Shown here: one piece after another, positions 51,061 to 62,612 of the stretch
Numbering within the stretch: position 1 is the first letter of the stretch
How the letters are laid out: each line of letters starts with the position of its first letter
The notes under the pieces: model-generated
What the model was told of the DNA's origin: nothing
Seen by the model: the letters and a program-made list of their open reading frames with translations, nothing else
The model's database searches: none
From: Rhizobium sp. BT03
GTDB taxonomy: Bacteria > Pseudomonadota > Alphaproteobacteria > Rhizobiales > Rhizobiaceae
Direction: 5' to 3'
Assembly: GCF_030053155.1 (NCBI RefSeq)
Contig: NZ_CP125640.1
Coordinates: 1,364,001 to 1,428,000, forward strand
DNA length: 64,000 nucleotides
Position numbers and translations under genes: made by a program

Positions 51061-52119
51061 TCATCGCAATTCCTTGACGAGGATGCAGACCGGGCTGCCG
51101 ACGGAAAGCGTGGCCCTCTTCGCAACCAGGCTGCCCGAGGCAGCGTCAATGTCGAATGCCGTGATCGTATCGGAATCCTCATTGGCAGCGAGCAGCACCC
51201 CGTCTTCGAGCAAGGTGAAAAACCGCGGCGTTCTTCCGGCCGTCGGCCAGCTTCCGATGCGTTTCAACGCGCCGGCATCGTCGATGGCGAAGGCGGCAAT
51301 CGTGTCGCTGCCGCGGTTCGAGGCATAGACGAAGCGGCCGTCCGGGCTGACGGCGATTTCCGCCGCGCGGCTGTTGCCGGTGAAGCTTTCGTCGAGCGCC
51401 GAGACGATCTGGAACGGTGTCAGCCTCCCCGAGCGGGCATCGAAGCGATAGGCGGCGACGGTCGAATCCAGCTCGTTGACGACATAGGCGAGATCGCCGG
51501 CCGGATGAAAGGCCACATGCCGCGGCCCGGCGCCTTCGCGCGCGGGACAGGTGCTCACCGCCTTCAGCGCGCCCGCATCGATTTCATAGACGAGGATCTG
51601 ATCGATGCCCTTGTCCGGCACGACGATCCACCGGCCGCTCGGATCGAACTCGACCTGATGCGGCTTGGGAAAGGGCTGCTCGGCGCGGTGCGGCCCGACC
51701 TCGCCGACGATCCCGGCGAGATCGCAGAGCGCACCGATCGTTCCGTCTTCGTTTCGAGGCATTAGCGCAAGCGACGAGGTGACGTGATTTGCAACGACCA
51801 GAAAGCGGTTCGCCGGATCGAAGGAGAGATGGACGGGATTGCGCCCGCCCGTCGACTGTTCATTGAGCAAAACCAGCTCTCCCGATGCCCGGTCGACGGC
51901 AAAGGCGCTGACCCGGTCGGCGTCTCCATGAACGGTGTAGAGGAAGCAGCCGCTCCTGTCGAAAGCGAGGAAGGACGGATTCTCCATCTCGAGGAGCTGA
52001 ACATGCGTCCATTCGGCAACCGGCCCGAGACGATAGACGTTCAGACCGTTGCCGCGCGCATTGCGCGTGCGGGTCGTTCGCGCGCCGACATAGGCGACCA
52101 ATCCGGAACGAAGTTTCAT
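51061..52119 (-). CDS. Lactonase family protein, seven-bladed beta-propeller
   Basis: 352 residues with about seven repeats of the propeller blade (e.g. NPSFLAFDRSGCFLYTVHGDADRVSAFAVDRASGELVLLNEQSTGGRNPVHLSFDPANRFLVVANH; DGRFVYASNRGSDTIAAFAID). The blade consensus S/D-P-x-G-R-F-L-Y-V-x-N matches the YbhE/6-phosphogluconolactonase and muconate cycloisomerase-like propellers. The substrate is probably a sugar-acid or carboxylic lactone. It converges on the GntR gene (stops adjoin) and is divergent from the MFS/aconitase pair across 129 bp. Confidence 0.85.
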   Translation of the reverse strand: MKLRSGLVAYVGARTTRTRNARGNGLNVYRLGPVAEWTHVQLLEMENPSFLAFDRSGCFLYTVHGDADRVSAFAVDRASGELVLLNEQSTGGRNPVHLSFDPANRFLVVANHVTSSLALMPRNEDGTIGALCDLAGIVGEVGPHRAEQPFPKPHQVEFDPSGRWIVVPDKGIDQILVYEIDAGALKAVSTCPAREGAGPRHVAFHPAGDLAYVVNELDSTVAAYRFDARSGRLTPFQIVSALDESFTGNSRAAEIAVSPDGRFVYASNRGSDTIAAFAIDDAGALKRIGSWPTAGRTPRFFTLLEDGVLLAANEDSDTITAFDIDAASGSLVAKRATLSVGSPVCILVKELR

Positions 52120-52248
52120 CTGCTCTCCTCCATGTCAGATCCATTACCGCGGCGACGTGTAATTGGCAATTGCATTTTATAATCATATTATGTAAAAAGA
52201 CCCTGGCCGATGGGAGGCTTTGCGAAATCGATCAGGGAGGTACCAGTC
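52120..52248. promoter_or_regulatory. Divergent promoter region, AT-rich
   Basis: This 129-bp gap between the lactonase (minus) and MFS (plus) genes contains a marked AT-rich core near 52170-52196 (TATAAT within TTTTATAATCATATTATG, partly palindromic), against very GC-rich surroundings. It is the natural site for a GntR-type operator, but I cannot define the hexamers with certainty. Confidence 0.45.
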
Positions 52249-53592
52249 ATGCTGGCCGAGACAAATTCTATTGAGAAGACGACGATGCGGAAGGTCTTCT
52301 GGCGGATCGTCCCCTACACGTTCCTGCTTTACGTCATCTCGTATCTCGACCGGGCGAACCTCGGTTACGCCGCTCTGCAGATGAACAAGGATCTGGCGCT
52401 TTCCGCCGAGGCCTTCGGCTTTGCCGGCGGCATCTTCTTCATCGGCTACTTCCTGTTCGAAGTGCCGAGCAACGTCGCCCTGCAGAAATACGGCTCGCGG
52501 ATCTGGATCTCACGCATCCTTCTGACCTGGGGTGCGGTGGCCGTGCTGACCGGCTTTGCCCAGACTGCGATGCAGCTCTATGTGCTGCGCTTCCTTCTCG
52601 GCGTCGCGGAAGCGGGATTCTTTCCAGGCATCATCATCTATCTGACTTACTGGTTCCGCTCGAAGGAACAGGCGACGACGGTTGCCTTCTTCACCGCCGC
52701 CATTCCGGTGTCCTATCTGCTCGGCGCGCCGCTCAGCACCTGGATCATGGACAATGTCAGCGGCTTCGGCCTGACGGGCTGGCGTTGGATGCTGATCATC
52801 GAAGGCGTGCCGGCGATCGCCGCCGGCGTGTTCAATTATTTCTACATGACCGACCGGCCGGAAAAGGCGAAGTGGCTGACGACGGAGCAGCGCGACTGGC
52901 TGGTCGCAGAGCTTGCCGCCGACCACGCCAAGCGCCCGCATGTGGAGCATCTTGGCCTGTGGCAGGCGATCTCCAATCCGAAGGTCTTGTTCCTGTCGGC
53001 CATCTATTTCATCTACCAGGTCGGCAATCTCGGCATCGGCCTGTGGATGCCGCAGATCATCCAGAGTTTCGGCCAATCCCTCACCCACTTCCAGATCGGC
53101 CTCGTCGCGATGATCCCCTATGCGATCGCGACGGTGGCGATGATCGTCTGGTCGAAGCGTTCGGACAGAACAGGCGAGCGGCAGAAACACAGCGCAGTTC
53201 CGCTGCTGATCGGCGGGCTGGCTCTCGCCGCCACCGGCCTGACGCATAATCCTTACGTCGCCGTGGCACTGATCTCGGTGGCGCTTGCAGGCATCTACGC
53301 CTTCAAATCGCCGTTCTGGTCGCTGCCGGGCCTCTTCCTCACACGCTCGACGGCGGCAGTGTCGATCGCCGCGATCAATTCCATCGGCAATCTGGGCGGC
53401 TTCGTCGGCCCCTATGCCATGGGCGCGGCGAAGACATGGACGGGAAGCGCGCTCGGAGGGCTGCTCTTCCTCGCGGTGCTGCTCGTGATCTCGTTCCTGA
53501 TGACGTGGTTCATGCGGCTGCCGAACGCAGAAGCCGACACCAGCCCGACGGGGCAGTTCCACGCCGGCCAGTTCACGACGCGCAAGGTTTGA
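52249..53592 (+). CDS. ACS-family MFS organic-anion transporter
   Basis: 447 residues from ATG 52249, after GGGAGG. Twelve helices with the anion:cation symporter start (WRIVPYTFLLYVISYLDRANLGYAALQMNKDL) and GIFFIGYFLFEVPSNVALQKYGSRIWISRILLTWG, both hallmarks of this MFS branch (4-hydroxyphenylacetate, phthalate, tartrate, glucarate carriers). It imports an aromatic or carboxylic acid. Its coupling with an aconitase paralogue 14 bp downstream suggests a tri- or dicarboxylate substrate. Confidence 0.87.
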   Translation: MLAETNSIEKTTMRKVFWRIVPYTFLLYVISYLDRANLGYAALQMNKDLALSAEAFGFAGGIFFIGYFLFEVPSNVALQKYGSRIWISRILLTWGAVAVLTGFAQTAMQLYVLRFLLGVAEAGFFPGIIIYLTYWFRSKEQATTVAFFTAAIPVSYLLGAPLSTWIMDNVSGFGLTGWRWMLIIEGVPAIAAGVFNYFYMTDRPEKAKWLTTEQRDWLVAELAADHAKRPHVEHLGLWQAISNPKVLFLSAIYFIYQVGNLGIGLWMPQIIQSFGQSLTHFQIGLVAMIPYAIATVAMIVWSKRSDRTGERQKHSAVPLLIGGLALAATGLTHNPYVAVALISVALAGIYAFKSPFWSLPGLFLTRSTAAVSIAAINSIGNLGGFVGPYAMGAAKTWTGSALGGLLFLAVLLVISFLMTWFMRLPNAEADTSPTGQFHAGQFTTRKV

Positions 53593-53606
53593 GGCGGATA
53601 AACAGC

Positions 53607-56231
<2,625 letters not shown>

Positions 56232-56237
56232 TGAAAC

Positions 56238-56273
56238 AAAGCCTGCGGCATCAGGCTCGATGCGGCAGGCTTT
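56238..56273. terminator. Bidirectional hairpin between aconitase and GNAT genes
   Basis: The AAAGCCTGC...GCAT arm (56238-56251) pairs with ATGC...GCAGGCTTT (56260-56273), 14 bp with one mismatch and an eight-base loop. It starts seven bases after the aconitase stop and overlaps the tail of the minus-strand GNAT gene, suiting a two-way terminator. Confidence 0.65.
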
Positions 56274-56742
56274 AAAGAACGGATGTCTGCCAGCAGATCA
56301 CCAGACCGTCTTCGGGATCGATGCGTTCGCCGGTGCGGATAAATCCGTTGCGCTCGAGGACACGCTGCGAGGCGATGTTTTCCACACCGGTATCGGCCGA
56401 AACGAGCGCCACGCGCGGGTCCTTCCGCGCCCATTCGAGCAATTCTCCGATCGCGCGGGTGACGTATCCACGCCGCTCGCGGCTCGGCGCCACGCCATAG
56501 CCGATATGGATTGCGCCGTTCTCTGGCGCACGGATGATGGAGCACAGTCCAACGATTTCGTCCTCCTCGACCATCATCCAGGCGGACGGCGCAAACGCCG
56601 CGCCGACCTCGGCTGCAATCCTCGCCAGCATCTCCAGAACCTCAGGCGGGGCGATGGCGCTATCGGGAACCAGCCGCAGATTTTGCGGGGCGAAGCCTTT
56701 CAGCAAGGTGGCGAAATCATCGGCGGTCAGTTCGACGATCAT
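56272..56742 (-). CDS. GNAT-family N-acetyltransferase
   Basis: 156 residues. The acetyl-CoA site is the V/I-APSRERRGYVTRAIGELLEWA segment (about 84-104), with the Q/RxxGxG/A variant and the C-terminal GVENIASQRVLERNGFIRTGER. The fold and length fit RimJ/L-type acetyltransferases. Substrate unknown. It converges on the aconitase gene. Confidence 0.85.
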   Translation of the reverse strand: MIVELTADDFATLLKGFAPQNLRLVPDSAIAPPEVLEMLARIAAEVGAAFAPSAWMMVEEDEIVGLCSIIRAPENGAIHIGYGVAPSRERRGYVTRAIGELLEWARKDPRVALVSADTGVENIASQRVLERNGFIRTGERIDPEDGLVICWQTSVL

Positions 56743-56892
56743 GTTTTTCTCGCGGTTCGGGACGTGCGTCGGCTTTGGCAGGCGAGCGTGTTTGCGGGCG
56801 GTCGTAGAAAAACCGCACTTGGCACTTGCATTCGCGCGACGTCACGTCAACCCGGCGTCGCGAACCTACCCATTTGAGCAAAGAGATTTTCA

Positions 56893-57870
56893 ATGTCAGC
56901 AATTCGAAAGAGCCTATTCGCACTCATCGCAATTTTAACGGTCGCGGTTGTCGTCGGTGCCGGCTGGCTCTGGCAGGTCGCGGGTGCTTACGGTTTCAAC
57001 ACTGTCTTGCGGCGCGGCGGGACCTATTGGACCACTATGAAACCTGACGACGAGCGCCTTTCCACCTCCATGCGATTGGCGTTGAGCCCCGTGATCCCGG
57101 CGGTTCAGCCGGGGCCGCTGACCTGGCAAGAGCCGGAGACGGGCTTCGAGGTGGCGGAACTGCCGGTTCTTGCCGATGGCCGCGAAGTCGATCGCATTTT
57201 TCTCAGCAGAATTGACCCGGCCCGCTTTCGATTCGTCACCCGCAATGCCTCTGCCGGCGATACCGGCATCGACGAATGGGAAAAGGCTTTGCCGAACGCC
57301 GTGCTCATCGTGAACGGCAGCTATTTCGACAAACATGGCCTGCCCGATACACCTTTCATCAGCGAAGGCGTTGCGATGGGCCCCCAGCAATATGACGCGA
57401 GGGCTGGCGCCTTCACTGCCGATCAAGACACTGCCGATATCCACGACCTGACGCATCAAGATTGGCAGACAGCCTTTACCGGCGCGTCGAACGCCATGGT
57501 CTCCTATCCGCTCCTGATCGGCGATGACGGGCAGACGCATGTGAATGTGAAAAGCCGCTGGCTCGCCAACCGTACGTTTGTCGCCAAAGACGATTTGGGG
57601 CGTGTCGTCATCGGGACGACAAAGGAAGCATTCTTTTCCCTCGACCGGCTGGCAGAGTTTCTCAAGACCTCGCCGCTCAATCTCAAGGTCGCGCTCAATC
57701 TTGACGGCGGTCCCGTCGCCTGCCGGAGCGTTCGGCTGAATGGCTATCGGCAAAAATTCTACGCAAGATGGGAGTCTCAGGCGGACGGCAACAACATAAG
57801 CCTTCTCCGCTGGCCGATTTCCGAGGCCAACTGGGCCATGCCGATGGTGCTGACGGTCGAGCGGAAGTGA
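56893..57870 (+). CDS. Phosphodiester glycosidase (NAGPA) domain protein
   Basis: 325 residues. An N-terminal membrane anchor or uncleaved signal (LFALIAILTVAVVVGAGWLW) precedes a NAGPA/DUF2233 domain (about 95-300): VNGSYFDKHGLPDTPFISEG, MVSYPLLIGDDG and LNLDGGPVACRSVRLNG are typical. Members cleave sugar phosphodiesters on cell-surface polymers; the substrate is unknown. GAGCAAAGAGA lies upstream of the ATG. It is monocistronic. Confidence 0.85.
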   Translation: MSAIRKSLFALIAILTVAVVVGAGWLWQVAGAYGFNTVLRRGGTYWTTMKPDDERLSTSMRLALSPVIPAVQPGPLTWQEPETGFEVAELPVLADGREVDRIFLSRIDPARFRFVTRNASAGDTGIDEWEKALPNAVLIVNGSYFDKHGLPDTPFISEGVAMGPQQYDARAGAFTADQDTADIHDLTHQDWQTAFTGASNAMVSYPLLIGDDGQTHVNVKSRWLANRTFVAKDDLGRVVIGTTKEAFFSLDRLAEFLKTSPLNLKVALNLDGGPVACRSVRLNGYRQKFYARWESQADGNNISLLRWPISEANWAMPMVLTVERK

Positions 57871-57984
57871 ATGGGCCTCATGACATCCGCGGAAACGAAG
57901 CCGCGCGGCTTGCCGCGCTGCACATTATCGCAAGCATCGATGTCGGAATCCCGTTTCGCCGGCCGTCTTCAAGCCATGGCATAA

Positions 57985-58013
57985 ATCCCTGGATCGGGCA
58001 TCGATCCAGGGAT
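57985..58013 (+). terminator. Perfect 11-bp hairpin before a GST gene
   Basis: ATCCCTGGATC (57985-57995) pairs with GATCCAGGGAT (58003-58013) around GGGCATC. It lies 115 bp after the NAGPA gene and 20 bp before the GST start, so it could end the former or shape the latter's leader. Confidence 0.55.
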
Positions 58014-58033
58014 AAAATCACATGGAGGAAGCG

Positions 58034-58684
58034 ATGACGATTACCATTACCGCCTTTGAACGCTCGCCCGATCGCGGCCGGGGCCTGGCGCGCGACATGC
58101 GCGTTCGCTGGGCGCTCGAGGAAGTGGGTGAGCCTTACGAGGTTCGGCTCGTTTCGTTCAAGGCGATGAAGGAACCCGCGCATCTCACGCTTCATCCTTT
58201 CGGGCAGATTCCGACCTATGAAGACGGCGATCTCGCTCTGTTCGAGTCCGGCGCGATCGTGTTCCATATCGCCGAACGCCATGCGGGTCTGCTGCCGGCG
58301 GATGCGAATGCCCGGGCGCGCGCGATCGCGTGGATGTTTGCCGCGCTCGACACGGTGGAGCCGCCGATCTTCGAGCGCAGCCTCGCCACGATCCTCGAGC
58401 GCGACGAGCCCTGGTACGAGCAGCGCCTGCGGCGCCTCGAAGACAGCATCCGCAAACGGCTGGGCGGCCTTTCCGTTCGCCTCGGCGACGCCGACTGGCT
58501 CGATGGTGCGTTCAGCGCCGGCGACTTGCTGATGGTGACGGTGCTGCGCAGGGCGCAAGGATCGGGTCTCTTGGAGGAATATCCGAACCTTGCCGCCTAT
58601 GTCGCCCGCGGGGAAGCGCGGCCGGCCTACAAACGGGCCTTCGCCGCCCAGCTGGCGGTATTCACCGCCGCATCGGGTGGCTGA
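58034..58684 (+). CDS. Glutathione S-transferase
   Basis: 216 residues from ATG 58034, preceded by GGAGGAAGCG; the ATG 12 bases earlier lies on that ribosome site. MTITITAFERSPDRGRGLARDMRVRWALEEVGEPYEVRLVSF and FGQIPTYEDGDLALFESGAIVFHIAER form the thioredoxin-like half with glutathione contacts; DWLDGAFSAGDLLMVTVLRR is the C-terminal helix signature. Detoxification is likely. YjbR and a third nearby GST follow. Confidence 0.88.
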   Translation: MTITITAFERSPDRGRGLARDMRVRWALEEVGEPYEVRLVSFKAMKEPAHLTLHPFGQIPTYEDGDLALFESGAIVFHIAERHAGLLPADANARARAIAWMFAALDTVEPPIFERSLATILERDEPWYEQRLRRLEDSIRKRLGGLSVRLGDADWLDGAFSAGDLLMVTVLRRAQGSGLLEEYPNLAAYVARGEARPAYKRAFAAQLAVFTAASGG

Positions 58685-58741
58685 CAAAGGTCGGGCTTCC
58701 GTCCGCAGTTTCATATTTCGGATCAATATGAAGGGAAGGCA

Positions 58742-59107
58742 ATGGCCGGCGACGTCGATGCAATATTTGAGCGCCTCAAGCGGCTGGCTGCGGAAGCAGG
58801 CCTGCCCGATGTCGAGGAAAGCACCTCCTATGGCAACCCGGCGCTGAAGGTCGCCGGAAGGAGCTTCGTCGCGGTGAAGGACGCCGAGACGATCGTGATC
58901 TCGATAGGTCTGGACGACAAGGATCATCTGCTCGAAATGGCGCCCGATATCTATTTCCAGACTGCGCATTATATCGGCTGGCCGCATCTGCCGGTGCGTG
59001 CCTCCGTGATCGGCGACGAGGAATTACGGTTACGGCTCATCGGCGCCTGGCTGTTCCGGGCGCCGAGAAAGCTTGCTGCCGGTTTCGGATATCAGCCCCG
59101 ATCATAG
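58742..59107 (+). CDS. MmcQ/YjbR-family protein
   Basis: 121 residues. The motif STSYGNPALKVAGRSFVAVKD (about 28-48) and the late HYIGWPHLPVRASVIGDEELRLRLIGAWLFRAPRK match the CyaY-like DNA-binding MmcQ/YjbR family of unknown function. The ATG follows AAGGGAAGGC. Its end overlaps the converging GST gene by 16 bp. Confidence 0.85.
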   Translation: MAGDVDAIFERLKRLAAEAGLPDVEESTSYGNPALKVAGRSFVAVKDAETIVISIGLDDKDHLLEMAPDIYFQTAHYIGWPHLPVRASVIGDEELRLRLIGAWLFRAPRKLAAGFGYQPRS

Positions 59108-59712
59108 GCCAGCGCCCGCTGGACAGCGGGGCGCTGCAGCATGCGGGCGTGGTGGTCGCTGACTTTTGCGAAGCGGGCGGGATCGACGCCGTCAGACGGC
59201 AGCCAGCCGGTCATGACGAAGAGATAGGGATCGGCGAGCGAATAGGTCTCACCCATCACCCACGGGCCCTCGAACATCGTCTCTTCGATCAGGGTGAAAC
59301 AATCTGCCATGTTTTGCGGCACCTTCGCCTTCATCGCCTCGATCGCCGCCGGATCGTCGGACCAGCGGGAGCCGCGCGGGCGATGGGCATGGTTCACATG
59401 CACGGTCGAGCAGAGATAGCTGCTGAAGGACTGCAGCCGTGCCATTTCGAAGACATCACCGATCGGCGCCAGTTTGGCAGCCGGCGCGCTTTCCGCGATA
59501 AAGCCGAGGATCGCCGGCGTTTCCGTCAGCACGCCGCGCTCGGTGACAAGTGCGGGCACTCGGCCCTTCGGGTTGATCTTCAGATAATCCGGCGAGCGCT
59601 GTTCGCCATTGGCGAAGCTGAGCTTCCTCGTTTCGAAGGCCAGGCCCGATTCTTCAAGGGCAATAAGGCTTGCGAGCGCGCAGGTTCCCGGCGCGTAGTA
59701 CAATGTCAGCAT
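59092..59712 (-). CDS. Glutathione S-transferase
   Basis: 206 residues. N-terminal MLTLYYAPGTCALASLIALEESGLAFETRKLSF has the beta-class Cys (GTCALAS) near residue 11 and RVPALVTERGVLTETPAILGFIAE, while the C-terminal half includes PWVMGETYSLADPYLFVMTGWLP. It is a bacterial beta-type GST. It converges on yjbR with a 16-bp overlap. With the two flanking GST genes it marks a local cluster of detoxification enzymes. Confidence 0.9.
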   Translation of the reverse strand: MLTLYYAPGTCALASLIALEESGLAFETRKLSFANGEQRSPDYLKINPKGRVPALVTERGVLTETPAILGFIAESAPAAKLAPIGDVFEMARLQSFSSYLCSTVHVNHAHRPRGSRWSDDPAAIEAMKAKVPQNMADCFTLIEETMFEGPWVMGETYSLADPYLFVMTGWLPSDGVDPARFAKVSDHHARMLQRPAVQRALAYDRG

Positions 59713-59833
59713 GGTTCTCGTCTCCCTTTCGGCCGCTGGTATAGCGCAGGGATGGGTGCGCCGGAACTGGGGAGATGGCGTTTTGTCTCTGCGTGGCGGG
59801 GACGAGGAGCAATGATCGGCGTGTCGTGCGGCC

Positions 59834-59975
59834 GCCCCTCATCCGGCTGCCGCCACCTTCTCCCCGTTCTGACGGGGAGAAGGGGATATGCCGCAACCTC
59901 TCCGTCTCTCGCAACCCTCTCGCTAGGCACGTCCCCTCTCCCCGTCAAAACGGGGAGAGGGTTACGGTGAGGGGC
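59834..59975. repeat. RIME-type intergenic repeat (copy 4, inverted)
   Basis: GCCCCTCATCCGGCTGCCGCC ... GGTTACGGTGAGGGGC, with internal CTTCTCCCCGTTCTGACGGGGAGAAG and CTCTCCCCGTCAAAACGGGGAGAG hairpins. It lies between the upstream end of the GST gene and the 3' end of the DUF4406-like gene. Confidence 0.85.
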
Positions 59976-59996
59976 ATCTTGCTGGCACTCACCCGC

Positions 59997-60356
59997 TTAA
60001 CCGCAGCCCGGCACATCCTCCAGCCGGTGCCAGACCGGGATGCCGCGTTCCCTGGCGATGCGCACATCATTGTCCGCCCCCTTGGAATCGCCGGCCAAGC
60101 GCAGCACGCCCTCGCAGAGCTGCAGCAGCCGGCCGGCGACCGGATGGAAGATCTCTTCGTAAAGCGCATCGCCAACCGATCTGCCGCCGGCGGCGTGCCA
60201 GATCGGCAGAGCCACCCATTCGCCGATCATCGGCACGTGGCCGGCCGCAAACAGCGCGTGCGAGGGCTGTTCCAGCCGCTTCAGGTTGGCGGCCATCTTT
60301 TCCGGGTCGTCGCCCGTTCCCGACCTGTAAGGCCCGGCAATCAATATCAACATCAT
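59997..60356 (-). CDS. DUF4406/nucleoside-deoxyribosyltransferase-like protein
   Basis: 119 residues from one of two adjacent ATGs (60356/60353). MMLILIAGPYRSGTGDDPEKMAANLKRLEQPSHALFAAGHVPMIGEWVALPIW, followed by LLQLCEGVLRLAGDSKGADNDVRIARERGIPVW, is the compact Rossmann-like pattern of the DUF4406 family, related to nucleoside 2-deoxyribosyltransferases. The catalytic Asp/Glu residues cannot be verified here. It is divergent from the DeoR gene. Confidence 0.7.
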   Translation of the reverse strand: MMLILIAGPYRSGTGDDPEKMAANLKRLEQPSHALFAAGHVPMIGEWVALPIWHAAGGRSVGDALYEEIFHPVAGRLLQLCEGVLRLAGDSKGADNDVRIARERGIPVWHRLEDVPGCG

Positions 60357-60407
60357 CCACTCCATCGCGTGAGCACTCCCGGCGTCATGCACGGGATCTC
60401 GCGAAAA

Positions 60408-60474
60408 TGCACGATATTTCTTGAATGTCGAGTCTATTCGTGCAATATCGGGTCTCTACGTTTAATTTCGTGCA
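60408..60474. promoter_or_regulatory. Three CGTGCA motifs ahead of deoR-type gene
   Basis: The motif WTTCGTGCA recurs at 60435-60444 and 60465-60474 in plus orientation and, as an inverted copy (TGCACGATAT), at 60408-60417. The last lies nine bases before the start codon. Repeated asymmetric motifs flanking a start suit autoregulation by a DeoR-type protein. Confidence 0.5.
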
Positions 60475-60482
60475 GAGAACCT

Positions 60483-61238
60483 ATGCTGACGTCCCAACGA
60501 AAAACCCTCATCCTCGACATATTGCGCCGTGACGGCCAGGTGATCGCCAAGCGCGTCGCCGAGGATTTTTCGCTTTCGGAGGACACGATCCGGCGCGACT
60601 TGAGAGAATTGGCGGCGGAGGGGCTGTTGAAACGGGTGCATGGCGGGGCGATGCCGCTGTCTCCCGATCTGCCCGATTTCACCCAGCGCCGCAGCGTCTC
60701 GTCCGAGATCAAGGCGCGGCTCGGGGCGGCGGCGGCGGCGATGGTCAGGCCGGGGCAGATGATCTTTCTCGACGGCGGCACGACGACGGCGGAAATCGCC
60801 CGGCATCTGCCACGCGACATGCCGCTGACGGTGGCGACCCACAGCCCGACGATCGCCGCCGAGCTGGAGCGCCATCCGACGGCCGAGGTGATCCTGACCG
60901 GCGGGCGGCTCTACAAACATTCGATGGTGGCGACGGGTGCCGCGGCGATGGCGGCGATCTCGCAGCTGCGTCCCGACCTGTTCTTCCTCGGCGTCACCGC
61001 GGCCCATCCCGTGCACGGGCTTTCCACCGGCGATTTCGAGGAAGCGGCGATCAAGCGGCATATCGCCCGCTGTTCGGCCGAAACCCGTGTGCTGCTGACG
61101 GAGGAGAAGTTCGACCTCGTCTCGCCCTGCCCGGTGCTTGCAATTTCCGAGGCGGCGGGACTGATCGTGCCGGCAGAAATGCCTGCAGAACGGCTGAAAC
61201 CCTATCGTGATCTCAATGTCGCGATCGCCGCAGCATAG
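60483..61238 (+). CDS. DeoR/GlpR-family transcriptional regulator
   Basis: 251 residues. N-terminal HTH (MLTSQRKTLILDILRRDGQVIAKRVAEDFSLSEDTIRRDLRELAAEGLLKRVHGGA) is textbook DeoR. The C-terminal sugar-phosphate-sensing domain (about 75-235) has IFLDGGTTTAEIARHLP, TGGRLYKHS and LGVTAAHPVHGLSTGDFEEAAIKR. The effector is probably a phosphorylated sugar. The gene's stop adjoins that of the asparaginase gene. Longer in-frame extensions upstream lack homology. Confidence 0.9.
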   Translation: MLTSQRKTLILDILRRDGQVIAKRVAEDFSLSEDTIRRDLRELAAEGLLKRVHGGAMPLSPDLPDFTQRRSVSSEIKARLGAAAAAMVRPGQMIFLDGGTTTAEIARHLPRDMPLTVATHSPTIAAELERHPTAEVILTGGRLYKHSMVATGAAAMAAISQLRPDLFFLGVTAAHPVHGLSTGDFEEAAIKRHIARCSAETRVLLTEEKFDLVSPCPVLAISEAAGLIVPAEMPAERLKPYRDLNVAIAAA

Positions 61239-62246
61239 TCACTCAGTCAGGGCCGAGGTGACCCTGATATCGCCGACATGGATGCCATTCCAATTGCGCA
61301 TCGAGGTTGCGGCAAAGGCCGTCAGGGCGGCATACACCTCGCTCTCCGTCTCGAAGAAACGGGCAAGTGTCGCCGCCACCATGGCTTCGGCGGCGCGGGT
61401 CGTGCCGTCCTCGCATTTCAGCGCGATGGCGATGCCCTTTTCCGGGATCGCGGCGCAGAAGACACCCTCGGCGCCTGTCTTGACGAAGATGCGGTCGGGG
61501 GCGATCTGCATCAGTTTCGTGCAGGCGCGGCCGGAGCCGGCGACATAGAAGGGCTCGGCCATGCAGGCCTCGATCAGCCGGCGGGATGCCTTGGCGCGCA
61601 AGGGCTCCAGGCCGGTGCCGGTCGCCATTTTGGCAAAACCGTGGGCAAGGCTCCGGAGCGGCACGGCATAGGTCGGGATCGAGCAGCCGTCGGTGCCGCA
61701 GCTCTCGGCGCCAAGCACGGCGCCGGTCAGGCTTTCCATCGCCGCGCGGATTTCGACCTGCAGCGGGTGCCCATAGCCGACATAACCCTTCGGATCGATA
61801 TCCTGATGGCAGCAGGCGCAGATGAAGCCGGCGTGTTTTCCCGAGCAATTGTTGTGCAGCGCGGTCGGCGCCTCCAGCGCGCGGGCCTGCTGGATCAGGA
61901 CCTTCTGGCTCATCGACCAATGAGCGCCGCATTCCAGCGCCTCGGCATTCCGACCGGCGCGCGCCAGCATCGAAGCAGCGAGCGCCACATGCTCGTCCTC
62001 GCCATTATGCGAGGCGCAGGCGAGCGCCAGCTCCTTGTCGCCGAAACCATAGGCGTCGGCCGCACCGCTTTCGATAAGCGGCAGCGCCTGCATCGCCTTG
62101 CAGGCAGAACGCGGGAAAACGGCGGCGTCGATATCGCCGAGCGAGAAAACGAGCTTGCCGTCGCCGTCGACGACCGCCACCGCGCCACGATGGCGGCTTT
62201 CGACGAGCAGGCCACGGGTAACTTCAACGGTGACGGGATTGGTCAT
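61239..62246 (-). CDS. L-asparaginase, Rhizobium etli type (class 3)
   Basis: 335 residues, matching the rhizobial asparaginase family of beta-lactamase-like serine hydrolases. Candidate catalytic residues are Ser47 and Lys50 in FPRSACKAMQ, with the Cys and Lys of NNCSGKHAGFICACCHQ and the second Cys in ESCGTDGCSIP near 190 forming the zinc/active-site set. R. etli has two such enzymes; this cannot be assigned to the constitutive or induced one by sequence. It hydrolyses asparagine to aspartate and ammonia. Confidence 0.87.
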   Translation of the reverse strand: MTNPVTVEVTRGLLVESRHRGAVAVVDGDGKLVFSLGDIDAAVFPRSACKAMQALPLIESGAADAYGFGDKELALACASHNGEDEHVALAASMLARAGRNAEALECGAHWSMSQKVLIQQARALEAPTALHNNCSGKHAGFICACCHQDIDPKGYVGYGHPLQVEIRAAMESLTGAVLGAESCGTDGCSIPTYAVPLRSLAHGFAKMATGTGLEPLRAKASRRLIEACMAEPFYVAGSGRACTKLMQIAPDRIFVKTGAEGVFCAAIPEKGIAIALKCEDGTTRAAEAMVAATLARFFETESEVYAALTAFAATSMRNWNGIHVGDIRVTSALTE

Positions 62247-62612
62247 GGGCTCTCATCCTGATGCTGCGGGATGCATAACGCGTCCGGCGGCTAAAGCCAA
62301 CGGGGCTTTGCTGCTAGATGGCGGCGCGGATAGCTGGTGATGAGGCGGTCAACGGGATGTTTGGCAGAAACGTCACCCCACACTCCGTCCTCCCAGGCCT
62401 TGAGCCGAGGACCCATGCCTGTTGCCGGTAGAGGCCAGCATGGATCCTCGGGTCAAGCCCGAGGAGGACGGAGGGCGGGGTGGACTTCTGGAGCAAGTAC
62501 CGCGACGGACGGTGGAATGGGAGATTAGTTTCGTCCCCGCCGCGCTCAGACCGGCCTTGAAGTTGGATGCCTTGAGACGATATCCTGCAACCCAGCATTT
62601 GAAGGAATTGTT
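62247..62612. repeat. Intergenic region with repeat-like hairpin
   Basis: These 366 bp hold no gene I can support. CCTCGGG (62446-62452), TCAAG loop, CCCGAGG (62458-62464) is part of a GGCCAGCATGGATCCTCGGG-type stretch that looks like a scattered rhizobial intergenic repeat. It may be a remnant. Confidence 0.5.
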
